Assembly (NCBI GenBank): GCA_963576565.1
Contig: OY755046.1
Location: 66,315,583 to 66,379,582 of the forward strand
DNA length: 64,000 bases
Direction of reading: 5' to 3'
Source: Aspidapion aeneum
Lineage: Eukaryota; Arthropoda; Insecta; Coleoptera; Brentidae
This document shows, in pieces, positions 54,001 through 64,000 of the stretch. Every line of letters begins with the position of its first letter. Within the stretch, counting starts at the first letter, position 1. The translations under genes were made by a program, and so were the position numbers. The notes beneath the pieces were generated by a model. That model was not told the DNA's origin. It saw nothing but the letters and a program-made list of their open reading frames with translations, and searched no databases.

Positions 54001-57000
54001 CCCCAAAAGTTGCTCTAAAGATTAGTGTTTGTAAGAAATAAATAAATGTTTAAATTGCCAAAACTCAAAACTGAAGTGACTTTGGCGGCCACTCTCGGCA
54101 TTATTATAAACACCTGTACTTTTTCTTTTATATCGTTTTATAGGGGGGCCCGAGAAGTTTAATTTAATGTATTATAATATATTTTTACAAAGTTAACAAG
54201 TTAAAAAAATTAAAAAACTGCACTTTTTGGGTACCCCTTTGGTCAGGAAAATTTTCACCAAAAATTTCAAAAAAAAACATTTGGTTGATACTGTGCCACG
54301 AAGAAGCTACGGAGTCCCTAATACTAACCTAAAAATATTACCGTTGTAGATGTAATGGTTATCGAGAAAAATAGAATCAAAAGTTGAAAATTTTCAAAAA
54401 CTTCAAAAAAAAAGTCAACTTTTTTGTTATTGGATATACGTCAAAACTATTGTTATATTGTTATTGCTTGCCTCACAAAGAAATAAAAAAGATCCCAAAA
54501 GTTGCTCTAAAGATTAGTGTTTGTAAGAAATAAATAAATGTTTAAATTGCCAAAACTCAAAACTGAAGTGACTTTGGCGGCCTCTCTCGGCATTATTATA
54601 AACACCTGTACTTTATTTTTTATATCGTTTTATAGGGAGGCCCGAGAAGTTTAATTTAATGTATTATAATATATATTTTCACAAAGTTAACAAGTTAAAA
54701 AAATTAAAAAACTGCACTTTTTGGGTACCCCTTTGGTCAGGAAAATTTTCACCAAAAATTTCAAAAAAAAAACATTTGGTTGATACTGTGCCACGAAGAA
54801 GCTACGGAGTCCCTTATACTAACCTAAAAATATTACCGTTGTAGATGTAATGGTTATCGAGAAAAATAGAATCAAAAGTTGAAAATTTTCAAAAACTTCA
54901 AAAAAAAAGTCAACTTTTTTGTTATTGGATATACGTCAAAACTATTGTTATATTGTTATTGCTTGCCTCACAAAGAAATAAAAAAGATCCCAAAAGTTGC
55001 TCTAAAGATTAGTGTTTGTAAGAAATAAATAAATGTTTAAATTGCCAAAACTCAAAACTGAACTGTCTTTGGCGGCCTCTCTCGGCATTATTATAAACAC
55101 CTGTACTTTATTTTTTATATCGTTTTATAGGGAGGCCCGAGAAGTTTAATTTAATGTATTATAATATATATTTTTACAAAGTAACAAGTTAAAAAAATTA
55201 AAAAACTGCACTTTTTGGGTACCCCTTTGGTCAGGAAAATTTTCACCAAAAATTAAAAAAAAAACATTTGGTTGATACTGTGCCACGACGAAGCTACGGA
55301 CTCCCTTATACTAACCTAAAAATATTACCGTTGTAGATGTAATGGTTATCGAGAAAAATAGAATCAAAAATTGAAAATTTTCAAAAACTTCAAAAAAAAA
55401 GTCAACTTTTTTGTTATTGGATATACGTCAAAACAATTGTTATATTGTTATTGCTTGCCTCACAAAGAAATAAAAAAGACCCCAAAAGTTGCTCTAAAGG
55501 TTAGTGTTTGTAAGAAATAAATAAATGTTTAAATTGCCAAAACTCAAAACTGAAGTGACTTTGGCGGCCTCTCTCGGCATTATTATAAACAGCTGTACTT
55601 TATCTTTTATATCGTTTTATAGGGGGGCCCGAGAAGTTTAATTTAATGTATTATAATATATATTTTTACAAAGTTAACAATTTAAAAAGTTAAAAAACTG
55701 CACTTTTTGGGTACCCCTTTGGTCAGGAAAATTTTTACCAAAAATTAAAAAAAAACATTTGGTTGATACTGTGCCACGACGAAGCTACGGACTCCCTTAT
55801 ACTAACCTAAAAATATTACCGTTGTAGATGTAATGGTTATCGAGAAAAATAGAATCAAAAGTTGAAAATTTTCAAAAACTTCAAAAAAAAAGTCAACTTT
55901 TTTGTTATTGGATATACGTCAAAACTATTGTTATATTGTTATTGCTTGCCTCACAAAGAAATAAAAAAGATCCCAAAAGTTGCTCTAAAGATTAGTGTTT
56001 GTAAGAAATAAATAAATGTTTAAATTGCCAAAACTCAAAACTGAACTGTCTTTGGCGGCCTCTCTCGGCATTATTATAAACACCTGTACTTTATTTTTTA
56101 TATCGTTTTATAGGGAGGCCCGAGAAGTTTAATTTAATGTATTATAATATATATTTTTACAAAGTTAACAAGTTAAAAAAATTAAAAAACTGCACTTTTT
56201 GGGTACCCCTTTGGTCAGGAAAATTTTCACCAAAAATTAAAAAAAAAACATTTGGTTGATACTGTGCCACGAAGAAGCTACGGAGTCCCTAATACTAACC
56301 TAAAAATATTACCGTTGTAGATGTAATGGTTATCGAGAAAAATAGAATCAAAAAATGAAAATTTTCAAAAACTTCAAAAAAAAAGTCAACTTTTTTGTTA
56401 TTGGATATACGTCAAAACTATTGTTATATTGTTATTGCTTGCCTCACAAAGAAATAAAAAAGACCCCAAAAGTTGCTCTAAAGATTAGTGTTTGTAAGAA
56501 ATAAATAAATGTTTAAATTGCCAAAACTCAAAACTGAAGTGACTTTGGCGGCCTCTCTCGGCATTATTATAAACACCTGTACTTTTTCTTTTATATCGTT
56601 TTATAGGGGGGCCCGAGAAGTTTAATTTAATGTATTATAATATATATTTTTACAAAGTTAACAAGTTAAAAAAATTAAAAAACTGCACTTTTTGGGTACC
56701 CCTTTGGTCAGGAAAATTTTCACCAAAAATTTCAAAAAAAACATTTGGTTGATACTGTGCCACGAAGAAGCTACGGAGTCCCTTATATTAGCCTGAAAAT
56801 ATTACAGTTGTAGATGTAATGGTTATCGAGAAAAATACATTCAAAAATTGAAAATTTTCAAAAATTTAAAAAAAAAGTCAACTTTTTTGCTATTGGATAT
56901 ACGTCAAAACAATTGTTATATTGTTATTGCTTGCCTCACAAAGAAATAAAAAAGACCCCAAAAGTTGCTCTAAAGATTAGTGTTTGTAAGAAATAAATAA

Positions 57001-58480
57001 ATGTTTAAATTGCCAAAACTCAAAACTGAAGTGACTTTGGCGGCCTCTCTCGGCATTATTATAAACACCTGTACTTTATCTTTTATATCGTTTTATAGGA
57101 GGGCCGGAGAAGTTTAATTTAATGTATTATAATATATATTTTTGCAAAGTTAACAATTTAAAAAAATTAAAAAACTGCACTTTTTGGGTACCCCTTTGGT
57201 CAGGAAAATTTTCACCAAAAATTAAAAAAAAACATTTGGTTGATACTGTGCCACGAAGAAGCTACGGAGTCCCTTATATTAGCCTGAAAATATTACAGTT
57301 GTAGATGTAATGGTTATCGAGAAAAATACATTCAAAATTTGAAAATTTTCAAAAATTAAAAAAAAAAAGTCAACTTTTTTGCTATTGGATATACGTCAAA
57401 ACAATTGTTATATTGTTATTGCTTGCCTCACAAAGAAATAAAAAAGACCCCAAAAGTTGCTCTAAAGGTTAGTGTTTGTAAGAAATAAATAAATGTTTAA
57501 ATTGCCAAAACTCAAGACTGAAGTGACTTTGGCGGCCTCTCTCGGCATTATTATAAACACCTGTACTTTATCTTTTATATCGTTTTATAGGAGGGCCGGA
57601 GAAGTTTAATTTAATGTATTATAATATATATTTTTGCAAAGTTAACAATTTAAAAAAATTAAAAAACTGCACTTTTTGGGTACCCCTTTGGTCAGGAAAA
57701 TTTTCACCAAAAATTAAAAAAAAACATTTGGTTGATACTGTGCCACGACGAAGCTACGGACTCCCTTATACTAACCTAAAAATATTACCGTTGTAGATGT
57801 AATGGTTGTCGAGAAAAATATAACCAAAACTTGAAAATTTTCAAAAACTTCAAAAAAAAGTCAACTTTTTTGTTATTGGATATACGTCAAAACAATTCTT
57901 ATATTTTTATTGCTTGCCTCACAAAGAAATAAAAAAGACCCCAAAAGTTGGTCTATAGGTTAGTGTTTGTAAGAAATAAATAAAAGTTTGAATGCCAAAA
58001 CTCAAAACTCAAGTGACTTTAGCGGCCTCTCTCGGCATTATTATTAACACCAGTCCCTTACCTTTTATATCGCTATATAGGGGGCCCGGAGAAGTTTAAT
58101 TTAATGTATTATAATATATATTTTTACAAAGTTAACAATTTAAAAAAAATAAAAAACTGCACTTTTTGGGTACCCCTTTGGCCACGAAAATTTTCACCAA
58201 AAAATAAAAAACAAACATTTGGTTGATACTGTGCCACGAAGAAGCTACGAAGTCCCTTATATTAGCCTAAAAATATTACAGTTGTAGATGTAATGGTTAT
58301 CGAGAAAAATAGAATCAAAAGTTGAAAGTTTTCAAAAACTTCAAAAAAAAGTCAACTTTTTTGTTATTGGATATAAGTCAAAACAATTGTTATATTTTTA
58401 TTGCTTGCCTCACAAAGAAATAAAAAAGACCCCAAAAGTTGCTCTAAAGGTTAGTGTTTGCAAGAAATAAATAAATGTCT
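39091..58480. repeat. Satellite array 2: about 39 units of 493 bp (19.4 kb)
   Basis: A unit containing GTCCCTTATACTAACC, TTATTGCTTGCCTCAC, CGGCATTATTATAAACACC, TTTTTGGGTACCCCTTTGG and GATACTGTGCCACGA repeats every 492-495 bp without interruption. The outer units at both ends are more diverged than inner ones. One unit near 52440 has lost about 100 bp (ATAGATAG at the junction). Rare variants recur at fixed offsets: GCCTGCCTC at 44166 and 53481 (9,315 bp); TTTAAAAAGT at 48341 and 55681 and ACTGTCTTTGG at 47721 and 55062 (about 7,341 bp). The short recurring frame MYYNIYFYKVNKLKK is a by-product of the repeat. It lies in the large intron upstream of the first visible Gug exon. Confidence 0.95.
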
Positions 58481-59044
58481 ATATTTTATATAAATTTTTA
58501 TATTTTAAAGAAATATTTCTGTAAGATATGTCATACATACAGGGTGTCTAGCTTAAAGAACGACATGTTTTAAGAACTTTATGTAGTTAGGTTCGTAGAT
58601 TATCAAAACTGACTGACTTTTGGAGAATGTGTTAAAAATCGCTAGTCTTAAACCCTGTTTAGACTATGCAACATGTCCACGCATCTCTAAAATCTCAGAT
58701 AATGACACTTAGAGAAGAAGAGAGAAACACAAAATTTGTATGCACTTTTTGGAGATGCATGGAACAGTTGCATAGTGTGAACAGGGATTTACAAGGACAG
58801 TAACTATACCTACGATACCCTTTATAAAAGAGAAAAAATACCACACAGAAAAAAATCTACTCACGATTTACTATGAAAATAAAAATAATACCTGATCGCA
58901 GTCCAAATCTTGTGGAGCAGTTTGTTTTTTTTTAAATATATGCATAGGAAATTAACGGGCTTAAATCATTGGAAATAATTGCTAAAAACTGTAATAAGCG
59001 GACAATTTTCATATTCGGACAATATTGCTAAAACCAGTGTTAAG
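58481..59044. other. Intronic sequence right of array 2
   Basis: TACAGGGTGTCT at 58538-58549 marks another element end. 58985-59040 contains AAGCGGACAATTTTC, as in pogo/Tigger termini. No gene. Confidence 0.4.
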
Positions 59045-60311
59045 TACAGGGTGTCCCAAATTGGGCACTTTTAGGAGGTTTAAGGTACTTCTAGGGGAGA
59101 CAGAGAAAAACTGACCACGCATTGCGAGGCTCAAATTTCAAGGGAAGACTTACAGAGAAAACTGCATTTTGAAATATCGTCTCGTCTTTGAGCTACGGGG
59201 GCTTTTTGAAAAGTCTGCATTTTTAAAGGGGGTCTATAACTTCGTTATTAGTGGAAATTTTGATTTAGAGTAAATTGCAGTTTTATAGACTTTGTCACGA
59301 GGAATTCACCCGCTAAATTATATTTTAACTGTCACTTTTAGTTTTTGAGATATGGCATAAAGTTGCATTTTTTCTTATGGAATGGCCTATATTTTAATTA
59401 ATTTTCGAATTCGTGATTGAATTCTTTTCAAAATGATGTATCATATGTCATAGTTTGATTGAGCGGTTTCGAAGATAATTAAAGTTTTTTATTTTTGTCT
59501 AGTGTGCGTTGAATGACGTCATGCGCCATTGACGTGAAAGCCTTGCGGTCAAATCCTACTTCAATGCTCCTATAGTTTTGTTGTCTTATACTATGCAAAT
59601 CAAGTTGGCCTTGCGTCTTGGTGTTTTGTCATTGTTTTCAATTGTTTAAACAATTTGACATTACGCTTTGATATGAAATTATTTTGCACAAAAGCGTTTT
59701 AATTTTATTTTGAAATATGTATCATTTTTTAAAACTTTTTATAACTAGGTTTTTGAGGGCCGTCAGCTGAATTATAATTTTTCCAAACCAGCCTTACTAT
59801 ATTTGTGACTGTAAAATAATAAAAATACTGGAGTGCCTTTACCTGCCTCAGCAGGAAATCATAGCGCACTAGAAATAAGTGAAAAAGCTGAATATCTCCT
59901 AAACCGCTCAATCAAACTATGACATATGATACACCATTTTGAAAAGAATTCAATGACGAATTCGAAAATTAATTAAAATATAGGCCATTCCATAAGAAAA
60001 AATGCAACTTTATGTCATATCTCAAAAACTAAAAGTGACAGTTAGAATATAATATAGCGGGTGAATTCCTCGTGACATAGTCTATAAAACTGCAATTTAC
60101 TCTAAATCAAAATTTCCACTAATAACGAAGTTATAGACCCCCTTCAAAAATGCAGACTTTTCAAAAAGCCCCCGTAGCTCAAAGACGAGACGATATTTCA
60201 AAATGCAGTTTTCACTATAAGTCTTCTCTTGAAATTTGAGCCTCGCAATGCGTGGTCAGTTTTTCTCTGTCTCCCCTAGAAGTACCTTAAACCCTGTAAA
60301 AGTGCCCAATT
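59045..60311. mobile_element. Snap-back element, arms about 430 bp, right tip missing
   Basis: The left arm begins TACAGGGTGTCCCAAATTGG and runs to about 59475. The right arm, about 59895-60311, is its inverse (for example GCTCAATCAAACTATGACAT and CTCAAAGACGAGACGATATT), but the last 15-20 bases (GGGACACCCTGTA) are absent and the sequence passes into a pogo-like remnant. The ~420-bp centre has no long reading frame. A long intronic hairpin is expected. Confidence 0.88.
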
Positions 60312-60885
60312 GATAACTCAAAATTTTTGATAAGTCGAACCAAACTGTTGGCAATGGCGTCAAGGGTAAGAAATATATGTAATTTGGTCTTGATAACTCA
60401 AACTTCGATTAGTCGAATATCTTGATAACTCGAACATTGTATGTGGCGCCAACTTCGATAACTCCAATTTTCTGGGGAATCCCCTAATTACGAATCGTTC
60501 TAACTTGTTTGTTTGCATTGGAATGTTTTAAAGACGAAATTCAGTGTAATTTGTATTAGATTTGGTATACGTTTAGGGGTTGTGTGTACGTTACTATGTC
60601 ATAAAAACGACTTTCTTTCGATAAAATAAATATGTACATTCATAAATATATATAACAATAAAAATTATGTATTCACATGAGTTTGAGGTGAACGTTTTTA
60701 ATATAGACTTGGTTGTATCAGAATTATTGCAAGTATACCAATTTTTCCTTAAAAAAACATGTAAATTTTGATACACAAAAAATACGCAAACGCCACAAAA
60801 ATTTTTGTTTATTATTTGATGGTCTCAAAAAGTCGAAATTTTTATGTGACATATGGTTGTTCGAGTTATCGAAGTTCGACTGCAT
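60312..60885. mobile_element. pogo-like remnant with GATAACTCGAAC termini
   Basis: Repeated words TTGATAACTC[A/G]AA, TTCGATTAGTCGAA and CTTGATAACTCGAACATT at 60312-60440, and GTTCGAGTTATCGAAGTTCG then ACTG at 60857-60880. The inverted CAGTCGAACTTCGATAACTC motif is typical of pogo/Tigger terminal repeats. The interior is AT-rich with no transposase. The left tip was probably lost at the junction with the snap-back element. Confidence 0.55.
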
Positions 60886-60970
60886 CATTATTTCTCAGAA
60901 GCGGAGAAATTCCACAAGCGGACAAAAATGTTAAAATCGTCAATATCTGCTTATGAGAATTTACACTGTA

Positions 60971-62370
60971 CAGCGTGTCCCATTTTCGATGGGATTAAAT
61001 GGGAAACTTGGTTATTAATAAAGATATTGATTTTCTGATTGCACCTTGCCGTGGTCTTTTTTTGAACCTTAAAAATGGTGTAATCAGATTTTTGCTATAC
61101 CCCGTAGTTTCGCTAATACACAGAGTTTTTGAAAAAATGGTATTTTTAATAATCCCTTATATCTCGCTTATTTTACGAGATATTTTTATTCTGTAAAAAC
61201 CTTTTCTTGGCAACTTTTTTAGAAGAAAATAACGACGTTGTCAACTTTTAAAAATATTGTTTAGTTTTTGAGATATGGTATTTATCATAAAAAAATTAAA
61301 TACAGACCTGGATTTTTTTTATTACCATTTTGATTGGTTTCATGCTAGTATTATAACAACATTATAAAAAATGTTTGGTTTAAGGTTAAAAAAAATAGTC
61401 CAAACCTGGATATTTCCAACATAAATATAAATTAAAAATTGCTAGTTAAACAATTTTTAGTTTAACTGTTTTGAAACTTAACATATTAAACTGGTTTTAC
61501 GTTAGTTTACAGATTTATTAAACAAAGTCTACGAAAAATACAAAAAAAAACAAATTACAAAAAATAACTAATTTTTCTGATTACCATTATGTGTAGGACA
61601 TTGTTGGAATTTTTGAGTAATTTTTCTTAACGCATTTTGCATAAAAATATTTCTGCCATTTAAATATTGGGATTTTGTTGCTTGAATGAAGCAGTCAAAC
61701 ATATCACATTTTTCAATCAGTTTAAAATAATTGTGAGCCATTCAATGTCAATTCCACGATTTTGTTTTTTAAATTTCACGACCTGCTATGCTACCATCAA
61801 ATATCGTATGATATTATTTTTGTAACTTTTGAACGTTTTTTTACTTTATTTATAAATCTTTTAATTATCATTTCAAAACAGATAAACTAAAAATCGTTCA
61901 ACTAGTGTGTCTTGCAATTTTTAATTTATAATTATGTTGGAAATTTCCAGGTTCGGACTATTTTTTTTTTCAAATATTACATAGTTTGTTTTAACCTTAA
62001 ATCAAAAAAATATTAAAGTTTTATCATTTTAAAGTAATAAAAAAAATCCAGGTCCGTATACCATATCTCAAAAACTAAACAATATTTAAAAAAATTGACA
62101 ACGTCATTATTTTGCTCTAAAAAAATTGCCATAGAAAGGTTTTTACAGAATAAAAATACCTTGCAAAATAAGTGAGATACAAGGAATTAATTAAAATGCA
62201 ATTTTTTCAAAAACTCCCTGTATTAGCGAAACCACTGGGTATAGCAAAAATCTGATTACACCATTTTTAAGGGCTCCAAAAAAGAGCACGGTAAGGTGTA
62301 ATCAGAAAATCGATATCTTTAATAATAACCGAGTTTCCCATTTAATCCCATCGAAAATGGGACACGCTGT
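60971..62370. mobile_element. Snap-back element, arms about 470 bp
   Basis: The left end is CAGCGTGTCCCATTTTCGAT after TA (60969-60970). The right end is the inverse, ending GGGACACGCTG before TA. The arms stay recognisable to about 61440 and from about 61900, with blocks such as GTAATCAGA, ATATCTCAAAAACTAAACAA and GGAAATTTCCAGG mirrored. The flanking bases ACACTG...CAGTGT are themselves palindromic. No reading frame. Confidence 0.88.
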
Positions 62371-62439
62371 ACAGTGTGATTTTTTATAACCCGACACGCC
62401 CTTTATTTTTTAATATTGTCTAAAAAACTTTAAAATTAA

Positions 62440-63010
62440 AGGCAGGCGCGATTGAAGAAATTTTTTATGTTGTTTTTACCCAATACTGTCAAATTCGACA
62501 TTTGTACTATCCAAGTTATATCAATTTTATGTATGGAACAGCCTTATTTTTAAGCTTTTTGTTAAAAATGTTCATTAAAATCTAAATAGCTATTTATTTT
62601 TGGTTTTGATAAATTAGTTTTTGAAATATGCATTGATAAAGATCTTTATTAAAAAAAAAATTACTTGGCTATTGCCATTTTGAAACAACATTTTAAATTG
62701 ACAATAACTGACAAATAAACACAGAGTTATTTACAAAAAGGTCAAACTGAATAGTAAAATGTATTTTGCTACTACAGGGACATTAACAAAATCATTAAAA
62801 TAACTAAATATCTTAAAAACTTTTTAAACATACTTCACAGTTATTTAAAAACAGATTTCAATGGAAATTTTATAATAAAAATAAAAAAAGGTTCCCTTTA
62901 AAAAAATAAATAAAATTGACATAGCCTGCACAGTATAAAATTCAAATTTGACAGTAGTGGTTAAAAACAACATAAAAAATTTCCTTTATCGACTGCTTTT
63001 TATTTGAAAT
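62440..63010. mobile_element. Older snap-back element, degenerate arms
   Basis: GAAATTTTTTATGTTGTTTT and ACTGTCAAATT at 62456-62500 are mirrored by AATTTGACAGTAGTGG and AAAACAACATAAAAAATTTC at 62945-62985. Inner parts are only loosely complementary (CAATTTTAT, CAGAGTTATTT). It is immediately right of the previous element. Outer limits are approximate. Confidence 0.6.
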
Positions 63011-63429
63011 TTTTATGACATGAAAGGTAATATTAAAATTTAAATAAATGCATAATATAGACTGAAAATCATTATTTTAAAATTAATAAGAAGAAAGAAA
63101 AACAAACTAAGCTCCACAAGATACATCTTTAGGCCACCTGGTGGACACCACGAACATTCCGGAAGCTTAAGGGTCCTCATAATTACAGAACTTAAACAAA
63201 TACTACATACAAAAATTACAAAAAACAAAAATCAACCTAAATTAAACAAAAGATACAATATTTCCACTTTTGTCTATTTAAACGTCACTTATGCAGGACT
63301 CATAATTCAAAATGCTTTGAAAAAGTTAGGATTTTAGGATATTTCCAAAATAAAAAGTTTTAAGACATTTTAGAAGCTTTACTTTATATTTTTATATAAT
63401 TTTTTTTCTTTAAATAATTTAAGAGATTC
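63011..63429. other. Intronic sequence between snap-back element and RTE copy d
   Basis: AT-rich, no gene. GCCACCTGGTGGAC at 63133 is a short near-palindrome. Nothing else is seen. Confidence 0.4.
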
Positions 63430-64000
63430 TTATATATATATATTTATCGGTTTCACAACGTTCTACGTCTTCCGATACCCAATCTCCACTCGTTTCTGTT
63501 TGCCCATAATTCATCATCTAGGCCTCTTATTCTTATTTCACTGTCTATTCCTTCTCTCCAGCTTCTCCTTGGCCGTCCTCGTTTTCTTCGGCCAGTTGGT
63601 TTCCATTGTAGTATTTTTTTAGGTAGTCTTTCATCATTCACTCTTTGTACATGTCCGTACCACACCAGTTGTTTTGTTCTTATATCATCCACTAAAGTAC
63701 GTTCACCCACTGTCATAATTTCTCTTTTTCTTTGATTTGTAACTCTTTCTCTTTTTGATTTCGCTGCTGCTCTTCTCCAATAGTCCATCTCTGTAGCGGA
63801 AAGCATTTTTTCTGTTCTATCCTTGATTGGCCATACTTCTGAGCCGTATGTAATAATACTTTTTACAATGGTGTTATATATAAGCTTTCTGTTATGCTTT
63901 GATATACTTTGGTCCCAAATTATTCCATTTAATAAAGTTATTGCTTTTCTTCCTTGTACGTTTCGATCTTTTATAGCTTTGTCTAGTGTTCCGTCAGCTG
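63430..64000 (-). CDS. RTE-clade LINE copy d, open frame running off the right edge
   Basis: On the minus strand the frame is open from the right edge (ADGTLDKAIKDRNVQGRKAI) to the stop at 63453, through WDQSISKHN, WPIKDRTEKMLSATEMDYWR and WYGHVQRVNDERLPKKILQW and ending RLGIGRRRTL, followed by the GAAACCGATAAATATATA tail. No lesion is visible in 183 codons, unlike copies a, b and c. The visible part lies after the catalytic FADD box, so only the C-terminal part is here. Same strand as Gug. A longer, perhaps intact, element may lie beyond the window. Confidence 0.88.

Noticed and set aside
39434..57796. Recurring 60-71-codon frames starting MYYNIYF.KVN in array 2
   Set aside because: They occur only because the same 493-bp unit repeats. 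Their C-terminal halves switch frame between units with A-run length, and most units do not keep the frame. No evidence of a peptide gene.
60713..61196. Several overlapping short plus-strand frames
   Set aside because: They span a pogo-like terminus and the arm of a snap-back element; no domain and no codon pattern.
1..64000. tRNA, rRNA or other structured RNA genes
   Set aside because: No cloverleaf with A/B boxes and no rRNA-like sequence was recognised on reading both strands by eye; a covariance-model scan was not possible.

Overview
The window is a piece of an AT-rich, intron-rich animal genome, almost certainly an insect and most likely a beetle. The signs are an Atrophin/Grunge gene with insect-style exons, abundant RTE-clade LINEs, IS630/Tc1/mariner, pogo and hAT relics, many TA-flanked elements with ACAGGGTGTCCC-type ends, and long intronic satellites. 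The species is inferred, not proven. There is no sign of bacterial, organellar or viral genes. || One host gene spans about half of the window on the minus strand. Fourteen consecutive coding exons between 36329 and 3825 (3,175 coding bases, about 1,058 codons) join with every splice phase matching. They encode a GATA-type zinc finger split over the first two exons (CSHC, then CIDC), a basic and acidic linker, a Ser/Asn-rich stretch, and a long Pro/His/Gln-rich C-terminal half. This is the insect Atrophin corepressor Grunge (Gug), orthologue of vertebrate RERE. The BAH, ELM2 and SANT exons would lie beyond the right edge, and the last coding exon(s) beyond the left edge. || Almost everything else is repeat DNA inside its introns. 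From left to right: a broken mariner-type transposase (167-1194); a LINE 3' end (about 2890-3443); five nearly identical 1.44-kb non-autonomous elements with 8-bp target duplications (1423-2870, 5105-6549, 7482-8918 inverted, 15922-17370, 27090-28534); a hAT transposase relic (6652-7481); a pogo relic (10593-11199); a foldback element with a 9-bp duplication, whose right end plus flanking host DNA has been amplified into a higher-order repeat (11204-13303); a 5.7-kb array of about thirteen 443-bp units (18823-24523); RTE LINE copies (9262-10340, 25670-28722, 34763-35983, 63430-64000 and fragments); large snap-back elements (32387-33035, 59045-60311, 60971-62370, about 62440-63010); and a 19.4-kb satellite of about 39 units of 493 bp (39091-58480). 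|| No operon-like or multi-gene system is present. The points of biological interest are how one regulatory gene carries at least 25 kb of satellite and several hairpin-forming elements in its introns, transposons ending within about 10-160 bp of 5' splice sites, a TE-to-satellite transition caught in progress, and a coding minisatellite in the His/Gln-rich part of the protein.
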